64,000 nucleotides of DNA from Flavobacterium agri (GTDB lineage Bacteria; Bacteroidota; Bacteroidia; Flavobacteriales; Flavobacteriaceae). Position numbers and translations under genes: made by a program. Each line of letters opens with the position of its first letter. The stretch's first letter is position 1. The notes beneath the pieces are model-generated. The model did not search any database and was not told the DNA's origin. It saw only the letters and a program-made list of their open reading frames with translations. The stretch spans positions 843 to 64,842 of the forward strand of contig NZ_JACBJI010000005.1 of NCBI RefSeq assembly GCF_013401995.1, given 5' to 3'. Shown piece by piece: positions 27,625-36,112 of this stretch.

Positions 27625-28074
27625 TTAGCCTTTCGGAGCTTCTTCAGGAAGTACATTTCCTTTGATGGTCAATACTTTTGGAGTTTCAGAAGCGTTAGAA
27701 GTAACCGTCACGGTTTTAGTGAACTGACCTACGCGATCTGTAGCGTATTTCACGCCGATAACTCCTTTTGCGCCTGGTTGGATCGGTTCAGTCGGTTTTG
27801 TTGGAACCGTGCATCCGCAAGAACCTGTTGCGTTTGTGATGATAGTCGGTTTGTTTCCGTTGTTCACGAAAACGAACTCGCGCTTACCGTCTGCGTTTTT
27901 GTTGATTGTTCCGTAATCGATGGTCTCGTTTTCGAAAACCATTCCAGCGCCTTCAACTTTTGGAGTTGCAGCAGCGGCCGGAGTAGCTTTCTTAGCCGTC
28001 GTTTTTTTCGCTTGGGCCTGTGAAACTGTAAGCCCGCCGATAGTTAGCATCGCTAACAAAAGGTATTTTTTCAT
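27625..28074 (-). CDS. DUF1573 exported protein
   Basis: 149 residues. Signal peptide MKKYLLLAMLTIGGLTVSQA, an Ala/Thr/Lys-rich linker, then a DUF1573 immunoglobulin-like fold (FENETIDYGTINKNADGKREFVFVNNG, TGSCGCTVP). The two cysteines in SCGCT are the usual feature of the family. Widespread in Bacteroidetes; function unknown. A -7-like TAGATTTG lies upstream (minus strand, 28106-28099) without a clear -33. Confidence 0.92.
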   Translation of the reverse strand: MKKYLLLAMLTIGGLTVSQAQAKKTTAKKATPAAAATPKVEGAGMVFENETIDYGTINKNADGKREFVFVNNGNKPTIITNATGSCGCTVPTKPTEPIQPGAKGVIGVKYATDRVGQFTKTVTVTSNASETPKVLTIKGNVLPEEAPKG

Positions 28075-28230
28075 GTGTTTTTAATTAAAAGTGACCGACA
28101 AATCTATTGAAAAAATGAAAACGTGTCTGAATTATAGTCTTAAAATTAATTTAATTTTTTTGAGGTCGGGAAATCGGGTCAAAAATAAGTAAATTCGCCC
28201 TTCGAATTTATCGACTAAATCCCCTCAATT

Positions 28231-30837
28231 TTGGCAGCCAAACAGAAAGAAGCGAAGGAAACCCCTTTGATGAAACAGTATAATGAAATCAAGCGGAAAT
28301 ATCCCGATGCTTGTCTTTTGTTCCGCGTTGGCGACTTTTACGAGACGTTTGGTGAAGATGCGATCCGCGCGTCGAGAATCCTCGGAATCGTACTTACCAA
28401 AAGGGGTGCGGGTTCCGAAACCGAAACCGCACTCGCCGGATTTCCGCACCATTCGTTGAACACCTATTTGCCAAAACTCGTCAAAGCCGGATTGCGTGTG
28501 GCCGTTTGCGATCAGCTCGAAGATCCGAAAATGACCAAAACCATCGTAAAACGTGGCGTTACCGAGTTGGTGACTCCAGGCGTTTCGATGAACGACGAGG
28601 TTCTGCAATCCAAATCGAACAACTTTTTGGCGTCGGTGCATTTCGGGAAAAAGCTTTTGGGCGTGTCATTTTTGGACGTTTCTACGGGCGAATTTTTGAC
28701 GTCCCAAGGCAATTCGGAATACGTCGATAAGCTTTTGCAGAATTTTAGCCCGTCCGAGATTTTGGTTCCGAAGGCGTACAAACAGGATTTTCAGGCGCTT
28801 TTCGGCGACCGTTTCCATACGTTTTACCTCGAGGATTGGGTGTATAAATCGGATTATGCGTTCGAATCGCTCAACAATCATTTCAAGACGACCTCTTTAA
28901 AAGGTTTCGGAATCGATGAGTTGCCCGACGGAATCATCGCTTCGGGCGCAATCCTGTATTACCTGTCGGAAACCCAACACAATAAATTACAGCACATCAC
29001 ATCGATCCAACGCATTGCCGAAGACGCTTATGTTTGGATGGACCGATTCACGATCCGCAACCTCGAGTTGTATCACAGCTACAATCCGAATGCGGTCACG
29101 CTTCTCGATGTGATCGACCGCACGCTTTCGCCAATGGGCGGACGTTTGCTCAAACGCTGGCTCGCACTTCCGTTGAAAGACGCAGACAGGATCCGCAACC
29201 GTCATGAAATCGTCGGTTATCTGAAATCGAAAAAAGACGTGCTCGAGAAAATCCAATTCCAGATCAAGCAAATGAGCGATCTGGAGCGCCTGATTTCGAA
29301 AATCGCGACGGGAAAAGTGTCTCCGAGAGAAGTCGTGTATTTGAAAGATTCGTTGAACGCGATCGTCCCGATCAAGAAACTGGCTTCGCAAAGCGACAAT
29401 TCTTCTGTAAAGCAAATGGGTGAAAACCTTGACAGTTGCGACGTTTTGCGTGAGAAAATTGCCCAAATGCTCAATCCCGAAGCGCCGGTTGCGATTGCAA
29501 AAGGAAACGCGATCGCCAAAGGCATCAATGCGGAACTTGACGAATTGCGTGCGATCTCGACTTCGGGAAAGGAATTTTTGGAGCGCATCGAGAAAGAAGA
29601 ATCGGAGCGTACGGGAATTTCCTCACTTAAGATATCTTTCAATAATGTTTTCGGATATTATATTGAAGTCAGAAATACGCATAAAGACAAAGTTCCCGCC
29701 GAATGGATCCGCAAGCAAACGCTTGTAAACGCCGAGCGTTACATCACCGAAGAACTCAAGGAATACGAGTCGAAGATTTTGGGTGCCGAAGAAAAGATCC
29801 AAAAACTCGAATCGGAACTTTTCGAGCAATTGGTGTCGTGGATCGCGGGTTACATCAAGCCCGTGCAGATGAACGCGAACTTGGTCGCGCAACTCGACTG
29901 CCTTTGTTCGTTCGCGCAACTCGCCATCGAAAACAAATACGTGCAGCCTCTAATCGACGATTCGTTCGAACTCGAAATCAAGGACGGACGCCATCCGGTC
30001 ATCGAAAAACAATTGCCCGTCGGAACGCCATACATCGCGAACGACGTTTATCTCGACCACGAAAAACAGCAGATTATCATGATTACCGGGCCGAACATGT
30101 CGGGTAAATCGGCGATTTTGCGTCAGACCGCTTTGATCGTTTTGCTTGCGCAGATGGGAAGTTTCGTTCCGGCACAAAGCGTGCGAATGGGAATCGTCGA
30201 CAAGATTTTTACGCGTGTCGGCGCTTCGGATAACATTTCTATGGGCGAATCGACGTTTATGGTCGAGATGAACGAAACCGCGTCTATCCTGAACAATTTG
30301 TCGGACAGAAGTTTGGTGTTGCTTGACGAAATCGGTCGCGGGACAAGTACTTATGACGGGATTTCGATCGCTTGGGCGATTGCGGAATATCTGCACGAAC
30401 ATCCGGGACGCCCGAAGACATTGTTCGCGACGCATTATCACGAGCTCAACGAAATGACCGATATTTTGCCGCGCATCAAGAATTTCAACGTTTCGGTAAA
30501 GGAATTGAAAGACAACGTGCTTTTCATCAGGAAGCTCGTCGAAGGCGGAAGCGCGCACAGTTTCGGGATCCACGTAGCGAAAATGGCCGGAATGCCGCAA
30601 ATGGTAATCAATAAGGCGCAAAAACTGCTTAAGAAGCTCGAAAAGGATCATTCGAGCGAGGCGTTGAACGGAAATGTCGTAAAGGAAGAGGAATTGCAGT
30701 TGAGTTTTTTCAACCTCGACGATCCGCTTCTCGAAGAAATCAAAGAAGAAATCCTGAGTACGAACATCGACAATCTCACGCCGGTAGAGGCTTTGATGAA
30801 GCTCAATGAGATCAAACGCATGCTCGTCAAAAAATAA
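28231..30837 (+). CDS. mutS: DNA mismatch repair protein MutS
   Basis: 868 residues from a TTG start at 28231; [18 protein letters not shown] fits relatives. Mismatch-reading motif F36-Y37-E38 (VGDFYETF), lever and clamp domains, then the ATPase with Walker A GPNMSGKS, Walker [13 protein letters not shown] and C-terminal helix-turn-helix ([15 protein letters not shown]). Binds mismatches and recruits MutL. Monocistronic, ended by the hairpin at 30850-30891. Confidence 0.97.
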   Translation: MAAKQKEAKETPLMKQYNEIKRKYPDACLLFRVGDFYETFGEDAIRASRILGIVLTKRGAGSETETALAGFPHHSLNTYLPKLVKAGLRVAVCDQLEDPKMTKTIVKRGVTELVTPGVSMNDEVLQSKSNNFLASVHFGKKLLGVSFLDVSTGEFLTSQGNSEYVDKLLQNFSPSEILVPKAYKQDFQALFGDRFHTFYLEDWVYKSDYAFESLNNHFKTTSLKGFGIDELPDGIIASGAILYYLSETQHNKLQHITSIQRIAEDAYVWMDRFTIRNLELYHSYNPNAVTLLDVIDRTLSPMGGRLLKRWLALPLKDADRIRNRHEIVGYLKSKKDVLEKIQFQIKQMSDLERLISKIATGKVSPREVVYLKDSLNAIVPIKKLASQSDNSSVKQMGENLDSCDVLREKIAQMLNPEAPVAIAKGNAIAKGINAELDELRAISTSGKEFLERIEKEESERTGISSLKISFNNVFGYYIEVRNTHKDKVPAEWIRKQTLVNAERYITEELKEYESKILGAEEKIQKLESELFEQLVSWIAGYIKPVQMNANLVAQLDCLCSFAQLAIENKYVQPLIDDSFELEIKDGRHPVIEKQLPVGTPYIANDVYLDHEKQQIIMITGPNMSGKSAILRQTALIVLLAQMGSFVPAQSVRMGIVDKIFTRVGASDNISMGESTFMVEMNETASILNNLSDRSLVLLDEIGRGTSTYDGISIAWAIAEYLHEHPGRPKTLFATHYHELNEMTDILPRIKNFNVSVKELKDNVLFIRKLVEGGSAHSFGIHVAKMAGMPQMVINKAQKLLKKLEKDHSSEALNGNVVKEEELQLSFFNLDDPLLEEIKEEILSTNIDNLTPVEALMKLNEIKRMLVKK

Positions 30838-30849
30838 TTAAGGCTTAAT

Positions 30850-30891
30850 ATTGCCGATATCAACCGATTAGAAAATATCGGTAATTTTTTC
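30850..30891 (+). terminator. Terminator after mutS
   Basis: 11-base stem ATTGCCGATAT/ATATCGGTAAT with one G-U pair, followed by TTTTTT. Confidence 0.75.
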
Positions 30892-30902
30892 TCGAAAAAG
30901 AC

Positions 30903-30932
30903 TTGCGTTTTTGGTTTATTGTCTTAAATTTG
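30903..30932 (+). promoter_or_regulatory. Promoter of the tRNA pair
   Basis: TTG (30903-30905), 19 bases, TAAATTTG (30925-30932); the first tRNA begins 45 bases on. Confidence 0.7.
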
Positions 30933-30976
30933 CCTCCGCAATACAGCAATGTAGCGCTTTGAAATACTGATAATAC

Positions 30977-31052
30977 GCGAAAATAGCTCAGTTGGTAGAG
31001 CGCCACCTTGCCAAGGTGGAGGTCGCGGGTTCGAATCCCGTTTTTCGCTCCA
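30977..31052 (+). tRNA. tRNA-Gly (GCC)
   Basis: Full cloverleaf: acceptor GCGAAAA/TTTTCGC, D-arm AGCTCAGTTGGTAGAGC, anticodon stem CCACC/GGTGG around TTGCCAA (anticodon GCC), T-arm with GTTCGAATC, discriminator T and an encoded CCA (31050-31052). Confidence 0.97.
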
Positions 31053-31063
31053 AGGTGACTACC

Positions 31064-31149
31064 GCTCGGATGGTGAAATCGGTAGACACGCTGGACTTAA
31101 AATCCAGTGGGCAGTAATGCCTGTGCGGGTTCAAGTCCCGCTCCGAGTA
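31064..31149 (+). tRNA. tRNA-Leu (TAA)
   Basis: Class II tRNA of 86 bases with a long variable arm. Acceptor GCTCGGA/TCCGAGT, anticodon stem CTGGA/TCCAG around CTTAAAA (anticodon TAA), T-arm GTTCAAGTC. No full CCA is encoded. Co-transcribed with tRNA-Gly. Confidence 0.97.
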
Positions 31150-31156
31150 CAAAATA

Positions 31157-31197
31157 AACCCGCAACGAATGATTATTAATTCTTTGCGGGTTTTTTA
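31157..31197 (+). terminator. Terminator after the tRNA pair
   Basis: AACCCGCAA/TTGCGGGTT stem of 9 bases with an 18-base loop, then a T run. Confidence 0.75.
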
Positions 31198-31214
31198 TTT
31201 GGTACAAATTCTGT

Positions 31215-31790
31215 TTATTTTCCCAACATTCTTTTTCGTAGTCTGCTTAACGATTCGGGCTTGATGCCGATATAGGACGAAAGCTGGTTTTGCGAAATCA
31301 TTTGGAACAGATGAGGTTCTTTCTTCAAAATGGTCGCATATCGCTGTTCGGGCGTTTGGAAATGCAGCATTTCTTCGCGCGCATTGATTTGCAGGTAGCT
31401 CGATTCCGCGATCAGTCTTCCGAATTTTGACCAAGCCGGCGATTTGTCGTAAATCTTTTCGATTTCTTCGCGATCCAACGCGAGAATTTTGGAGTCTTCC
31501 ATCGCCTTCCAATAATACAACGATCCTTTTTGGGTGATGAAACTCGCGAAATCGACCATGAAATCATTGGGTTTGGCAAATCTGCTGTTGACTTCGTTTC
31601 CCTTGTAGTCTACATAAAACATCCTGAAAAAACCGCTTTCGATAAAGTAAACGTGACGACAAACCTGGCCTTGCTCAAGCAAATTCGTGTCTTTTTTTAC
31701 TTCGATGCGCTCGATGATCGGAAGCGCCAGATCGTACTCGACATCCGACATTGAAACGAAAGAAGTGACGACTTGCTTGAGTTGGTCCAT
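31215..31790 (-). CDS. Crp/Fnr family transcription regulator (first copy)
   Basis: 191 residues. An N-terminal cyclic-nucleotide-type jelly roll (about 20-125; EQGQVCRHVYFIESGFFR) is followed by a compact C-terminal helix-turn-helix. The recognition helix reads KPESLSRLR (177-185): the arginine that in E. coli CRP contacts the first G of TGTGA is a proline here, so a different operator is expected. No Fe-S cysteine set of FNR is seen. Ligand unknown. It faces away from the 2TM-cupin genes and may regulate them. Confidence 0.88.
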   Translation of the reverse strand: MDQLKQVVTSFVSMSDVEYDLALPIIERIEVKKDTNLLEQGQVCRHVYFIESGFFRMFYVDYKGNEVNSRFAKPNDFMVDFASFITQKGSLYYWKAMEDSKILALDREEIEKIYDKSPAWSKFGRLIAESSYLQINAREEMLHFQTPEQRYATILKKEPHLFQMISQNQLSSYIGIKPESLSRLRKRMLGK

Positions 31791-31953
31791 AACTACTCAG
31801 ATAGAAATTAAAAATAGATAATCTGTTTCGGATTCTTAACCTAAGTCAATGGTTTTTCTTTTTGGCTGATTTTAACTTTGTCTCATAATAATTTAATAAT
31901 CAGCCTTTCCAGGTTGGAAGTCACAAGTCATTAATAACTAAAATCGAATTATC

Positions 31954-32196
31954 ATGAGAACGAATGTCAAAGTCGCTAAGGCGGCAAAAAGAAAAACAGC
32001 ACTCGGATTCAACATCCATTTCCTAACATTTTTGGTCCTGACTCCCGTGGTCTTCATCGTGTGGTACTTGACCGACACGACTTATCCTTGGCCGCTTTGG
32101 TCTACACCGGCTTGGGCAGTAGGCGTAATCTTCCATTATTTGGGCGTATTCGTATTCGGCAAAAAGACTAAATATTTGGGCTATGGAAACGAATAA
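31954..32196 (+). CDS. 2TM domain protein
   Basis: 80 residues with two membrane segments (about 19-38 and 49-68) and a charged N-terminus, matching the 2TM domain family (PF13239) common in Flavobacteriaceae and often fused to histidine kinases. Alone it has no known role. Its 3' end overlaps the cupin gene by 14 bases, so the two are translated together. An inverted repeat (31864-31871 / 31898-31905) lies in its upstream region. Confidence 0.8.
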   Translation: MRTNVKVAKAAKRKTALGFNIHFLTFLVLTPVVFIVWYLTDTTYPWPLWSTPAWAVGVIFHYLGVFVFGKKTKYLGYGNE

Positions 32197-32749
32197 CACC
32201 TTCAGGCGCATCGTCACCGGCCACGATACAGACCGCAAAGCCATCATTTTGTCTGATGCCGCACCCGATCGCACGTTTATGGTCGGCGGACCAAACGGAG
32301 CCAAATTCCACGAAATCTGGAACACGAGACAAACGCCCGCTTTGATTGACAGCCAGTCGGGCGAACCGGAAGAAGCAGGTTTGGTGCTGGCTCCGCCCAA
32401 ATCGGGAACGCGCATCCGGGTCATCGACTTTCCGCCAGAAGGAGACGAAATCCGCAATCTTACAGAAGAAGAAGCACGCGGACATTTTAAAACCATGTCT
32501 GGCGAATATTCTTCGAAAGCGGCAAACGATGCGCCTCATCCGTTGATGCACCGCACCCAAACCATCGATTACGGCATCGTACTCGAAGGTGAGTTGACAC
32601 TGATCGTCGACAAAGGAGAAACCGTGATCCATGCTGGAGATATCGTCATCCAACGCGGTACGAACCATGCCTGGGCCAACCGCACGAATAAAAACTGCCG
32701 CGTCGCCTTCATTTTGATAGACGGAGAATTCGAACAAAGCTTACGTTGA
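32183..32749 (+). CDS. Cupin domain protein
   Basis: 188 residues without signal peptide. The C-terminal half is a cupin (DYGIVLEGELTLIVDKGE, then GDIVIQRGTNHAWANRT). Of the usual metal ligands the C-terminal His in TNHAW is clear, while the first motif lacks the HxH pair, so metal binding is uncertain. The N-terminal half (VGGPNGAKFHEIWNTR) resembles the entry domain of small-molecule-binding cupins. Overlaps the 2TM gene and ends at a hairpin terminator. Confidence 0.85.
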   Translation: METNNTFRRIVTGHDTDRKAIILSDAAPDRTFMVGGPNGAKFHEIWNTRQTPALIDSQSGEPEEAGLVLAPPKSGTRIRVIDFPPEGDEIRNLTEEEARGHFKTMSGEYSSKAANDAPHPLMHRTQTIDYGIVLEGELTLIVDKGETVIHAGDIVIQRGTNHAWANRTNKNCRVAFILIDGEFEQSLR

Positions 32750-32810
32750 ATCCAATTTGAAAACGATGAGAGTTTTCTCGTGCCTTCAGAAAGTATGTAT
32801 GCCGAAATCC

Positions 32811-32828
32811 GATTTACGTCTGTAAATC
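32811..32828. promoter_or_regulatory. Inverted repeat upstream of the second Crp/Fnr gene
   Basis: GATTTAC-N4-GTAAATC, a perfect 7-base inverted repeat, 70 bases before the ATG at 32898; candidate operator. Confidence 0.4.
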
Positions 32829-32829
32829 C

Positions 32830-32866
32830 AATAGCGAATCCATCACAAAAAATCGCTATTTTTATT
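32830..32866 (+). terminator. Terminator after the cupin gene
   Basis: AATAGCGA/TCGCTATT stem of 8 bases followed by TTTATT. Confidence 0.6.
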
Positions 32867-32897
32867 ATGACAAATTCACCCGACAGCTCGCCTGAAC

Positions 32898-33476
32898 ATG
32901 GATAAGCTCAGAAAACACATAGAGGAAATCACGCCCGTAAGCGACCAGGAATTTGAGTACATCAAAACCTTTTTCAGCGAAAAGAAGGTGAGGAAGCACC
33001 AATATCTTTTGCAGGATGGCGATATGGTTACCTGCGAGTATTGGATTGCCAAAGGTATTTTCAGGGCGTTTTATCTCGATAAGGAAGGCAAGGAGTATAT
33101 CGTTCAGTTCGCTTTAGAGAATTGGTGGCTTTCCGATTACAACGCTTTCTTCGGGCAAGTGCCGTCGAACATGAACATTGTTTGTATGGAAGAGGCCGAA
33201 GTGTATTGTTTGACGCTTTTGTCACGCGAGAAACTGGCTTCGGAAATGCACAAGATGGAGCATTTTTTCCGGATGAAACTCACCAAAGGCTACTCGGCCC
33301 AGCAACGCAGGATTTGTTCGTTGCTTTCGGGAAGTCCGAAACAACGGTATGAGGAATTCGCGAAAATGTATCCGGGAATCGTGAGCAAAGTCCCGAAAAA
33401 GTACATAGCCGAATATCTGGGCGTGAGCCGCGAAACACTAAGCCGTCTTTATTCGGGCGGTAATCTTCAGACGTAG
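32898..33476 (+). CDS. Crp/Fnr family transcription regulator (second copy)
   Basis: 192 residues. Jelly-roll effector domain (about 25-125; LQDGDMVTCEYWIAKGIFR) and a short helix-turn-helix ending SRETLSRL (177-184). Arg178, Glu179 and Arg183 line up with Arg180, Glu181 and Arg185 of E. coli CRP, which read the TGTGA half-site. A perfect TGTGA-N6-TCACA site lies 113 bases downstream, before the DJ-1 fusion gene, so I infer that this protein controls that gene. The cAMP-contacting residues of CRP are not obvious; effector unknown. Confidence 0.9.
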   Translation: MDKLRKHIEEITPVSDQEFEYIKTFFSEKKVRKHQYLLQDGDMVTCEYWIAKGIFRAFYLDKEGKEYIVQFALENWWLSDYNAFFGQVPSNMNIVCMEEAEVYCLTLLSREKLASEMHKMEHFFRMKLTKGYSAQQRRICSLLSGSPKQRYEEFAKMYPGIVSKVPKKYIAEYLGVSRETLSRLYSGGNLQT

Positions 33477-33588
33477 GTTTTCAATCATTTTTTATTACAA
33501 ATTTTTTTATCGGGTTATCCCGATGCGGATGCGTCATTCTTGAAAATTCCTTTGGATTTAGGCATTGCCGATATATTCCTGTCGAAAG

Positions 33589-33604
33589 TGTGATTCAAGT
33601 CACA
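33589..33604. promoter_or_regulatory. CRP-type operator TGTGATTCAAGTCACA
   Basis: Perfect two-fold site TGTGA-N6-TCACA, extended by G and C outside to 18 bases. It lies 122 bases before the ATG of the DJ-1 fusion and 113 bases after the second Crp/Fnr gene. It is identical in layout to the E. coli CRP consensus. Confidence 0.7.
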
Positions 33605-33725
33605 CATTCTTAGTGCGTTCGCTCAACTTTTATCACGCACGCTTGCCGCAACTTTGTCCTGTAAACGAAGCACATTTTCAATCGGTTAGGTGCTTCTGCA
33701 AAAAAGACAATCAAAATCAACGATT

Positions 33726-35135
33726 ATGAAAGCAACGACTTCAGTCTTAAAAAAAGCGGTACTGTTTTTTGCCGTGTTCCTATTCATGGAAAACCAAGGA
33801 AAAGCACAACATCAGGACAACATGAAAAAGAAGATTCTATTTGTGGTGACGAGCCACGACAAAAAAGGAGAGACGGGCGAACCGACTGGTTTTTACCTGT
33901 CTGAAGTTTCGCATCCGTGGGAAATATTGGCCAATGCCGGGTATGAAATCGATTTTGTAAGCCCGAAAGGAGGCAAAGCGCCGGTTGACGGTTTCAATCT
34001 TTCGGATGAGACGAACAGGAAATTTTGGGAAGATGCGCGTTACAAAAGCAAAATCGAGAACACGCTCAAGCCTTCGCAGATAAATCCGAACGATTATATC
34101 GCGATCCATTATGCCGGCGGCCACGGCGCGATGTGGGATTTTGCGGACAATAAGCAACTGGCAAATATCGCGGCCAAAATTTATGAAAACGGCGGAATCG
34201 TAAGCGCGGTATGTCACGGTCCGGCGGGACTTGTGAACATCAAACTTTCGAATGGCAAATACCTTGTCGACGGCAAAAAGATCAATGCGTTTACGAATGA
34301 AGAAGAGGTCGCGGTCAAACTCGACAAGGTTGTTCCTTTTTTGTTGGAGTCCAAACTCATTGAAAGAGGCGCGATCTTCGAGAAATCTGGTCTTTGGCAA
34401 GCACATGTCGTTGCTGATAAACGTGTGGTGACGGGACAGAATCCGCAATCGGCCAAAATGATTGGCGAAAGTGTTTTGCAGCAGTTGGAAAACCTCGACA
34501 TGGTTGCGAAAATGAGTCAATTCGAGGTAAAAACCACAGATGATCAAAAGTTTCGAAAAGTCATAAGCGAATATGTGCAATCGGCATTGTCCAGAGAAGG
34601 CAACGTCATGGCTGAAGCTTATTATGAAAAAGATAAACCGTCTGTATTGTGGCTTATCGAACGATGGAAAAATAAAAGCGAGTATGCAGATTTCGTTAAA
34701 ACTACCGAAGCGAAAGCATTGAAATCATTACAAAAAAATGCGTTCTCGAAAAACTACAATTTGAGTGATCTCGAACCGCTTTCAAAATCCCAATGGAGAA
34801 AAACCACAACCAAAACCGACGAACAGCTCACGATCATGCTTTTTGTCGACGCCAAAAAAGGGACAGAGCAAAAATTCAAAGACACTTACCATATAGCGAT
34901 GCCGCAATTCCGCAGCGAACCCGGCGTGGTGACGTATCAGCTTTCGCAAGTGGAAGGCGATGGTACGTTGTTCGTGACTTTCGAGAAATTCAGGAGCCAG
35001 GCCGCTTTTCAATACCATCTGGATTTCCCTCCGATCAAACCCGTCATCGAATATTTGGAGACGAGCATCAAAAAACCGCCATTCCAAAACGGCCTGCACA
35101 CGTTGATCGAATTTGCACCACTTACAAGAGAATAA
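33726..35135 (+). CDS. Exported DJ-1/PfpI (Hsp31-like) protein fused to two ABM domains
   Basis: 469 residues from the ATG at 33726; an upstream start at 33690 lacks a signal. Residues 1-28 are a signal peptide (AVLFFAVFLF, cleavage near GKAQ). Residues 35-270 are a DJ-1/PfpI domain of Hsp31 type: Glu60 (GFYLSEV), GGHGAMWDF at 131-139, nucleophile Cys163 in AVCHGPAG. Residues about 275-350 and 365-455 are two antibiotic-biosynthesis-monooxygenase-like (ABM) dimeric barrels (ALSREGNVMAEAYYEKD, then PQFRSEPGVVTYQLS). Related DJ-1 enzymes act on methylglyoxal; ABM domains oxidise quinone-like or haem substrates. The joint role is not known. Confidence 0.85.
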   Translation: MKATTSVLKKAVLFFAVFLFMENQGKAQHQDNMKKKILFVVTSHDKKGETGEPTGFYLSEVSHPWEILANAGYEIDFVSPKGGKAPVDGFNLSDETNRKFWEDARYKSKIENTLKPSQINPNDYIAIHYAGGHGAMWDFADNKQLANIAAKIYENGGIVSAVCHGPAGLVNIKLSNGKYLVDGKKINAFTNEEEVAVKLDKVVPFLLESKLIERGAIFEKSGLWQAHVVADKRVVTGQNPQSAKMIGESVLQQLENLDMVAKMSQFEVKTTDDQKFRKVISEYVQSALSREGNVMAEAYYEKDKPSVLWLIERWKNKSEYADFVKTTEAKALKSLQKNAFSKNYNLSDLEPLSKSQWRKTTTKTDEQLTIMLFVDAKKGTEQKFKDTYHIAMPQFRSEPGVVTYQLSQVEGDGTLFVTFEKFRSQAAFQYHLDFPPIKPVIEYLETSIKKPPFQNGLHTLIEFAPLTRE

Positions 35136-35167
35136 TCACAATCATATCATTAATTAAATCTTTAGAC

Positions 35168-35977
35168 ATGAAGACAAAAATCCAAAACATTGCAGCCGGC
35201 GTCATCATTTTGTTCGCCGCAACCACAAATGCCGATGCGCAGAAAGCACAAGAAAGCAGCGTGCACGAATTGAATGTCATGAACCAGCTGGCGTCGCCTT
35301 CACACGTTTCGGTCATGCCGGTTTCCCAATTGCTCAATGCGCCCGGAAACGAAGCCTTGAAATCGTTTTTCTTTACTCCGGTAAAAAATAAGACGGCACT
35401 CAAAGGCAAGAGAATCGCGGTGCTCGCCGCTGATGGTTTTGAGGAAATCGAATTGCTTGGGCCGGTTTGGTATTTCCGTGAACTCGGCGCCCAAGTCGAC
35501 ATCGTCGCGCCTAAATTCAATCCGGCTCCGGCACGTTACGGATTGAGTACGCCCGAAATGGCGAAAACGCATATCATGGCGATCCAATACCTGCAACCGG
35601 TCGGATGGGTCAAATTCGACCGCACTGCCGACCAGATCAAAGTGAGCGATTACGACGCGGTATTCATTCCCGGAGGCGCATGGAATCCGGATAACCTTCG
35701 CTACGATAAAGACGTGATCAAATTTGTGCAAGATTTCAACAAGTCGGGGAAATTGATTGCGGCGATTTGTCACGCTCCGGTTGTTTTGGCTTCGGCCGAC
35801 ATTCTTAAAGGCAAAAAACTGACGGGTTACTGGAACATTCAATCCGATCTTAAAAATGCGGGCGGAATCGTTTCGGACGAACCTGTCGTAGTCGATGCAA
35901 ATATCATCACTAGCCGCCACCCGATCGATGTGGCCGATTTCTCGCGAGCCGTAGAAAATTGGCTAGCGAAGAAATAA
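35168..35977 (+). CDS. Exported DJ-1/PfpI family protein
   Basis: 269 residues from ATG 35168; the frame stays open upstream to 34793 but that part lies within the DJ-1 fusion gene. Signal peptide MKTKIQNIAAGVIILFAATT ending near ADAQ, a 50-residue linker, then a DJ-1/PfpI domain from about 78 to the end with AADGFEEIELLGP (Glu92/Glu93 region) and nucleophile Cys201 in AAICHAPV. Periplasmic or surface location inferred. 32 bases after the DJ-1 fusion, same strand, so an operon of two exported DJ-1 proteins. Confidence 0.88.
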   Translation: MKTKIQNIAAGVIILFAATTNADAQKAQESSVHELNVMNQLASPSHVSVMPVSQLLNAPGNEALKSFFFTPVKNKTALKGKRIAVLAADGFEEIELLGPVWYFRELGAQVDIVAPKFNPAPARYGLSTPEMAKTHIMAIQYLQPVGWVKFDRTADQIKVSDYDAVFIPGGAWNPDNLRYDKDVIKFVQDFNKSGKLIAAICHAPVVLASADILKGKKLTGYWNIQSDLKNAGGIVSDEPVVVDANIITSRHPIDVADFSRAVENWLAKK

Positions 35978-36001
35978 TCGTATCGAATAAATAAAAAATA
36001 C

Positions 36002-36045
36002 AAAGCCCGTCTTAATTGGACCTAGTACTAGGCGGGCTTTTTTAT
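36002..36045 (+). terminator. Terminator after the DJ-1 pair
   Basis: AAAGCCCG/CGGGCTTT outer stem, with an inner CCTAG/CTAGG hairpin in the loop, then TTTTTTA. Confidence 0.7.
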
Positions 36046-36112
36046 TGCCGAAATTTATTGGTAAGCAATAACAAGTACTAGGTAAAACAATAAGTAATTT
36101 GAATTCAAAAAA

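Noticed and set aside
32183..32196. Overlap of the 2TM and cupin frames as a frameshift.
   Set aside because: Both frames are complete with normal ends; a 14-base overlap is typical of coupled genes.
33509..33524. Hairpin ATCGGG-TTAT-CCCGAT after the second Crp/Fnr gene.
   Set aside because: No T run follows on either strand, so I do not call it a terminator; it may be a minor structure.
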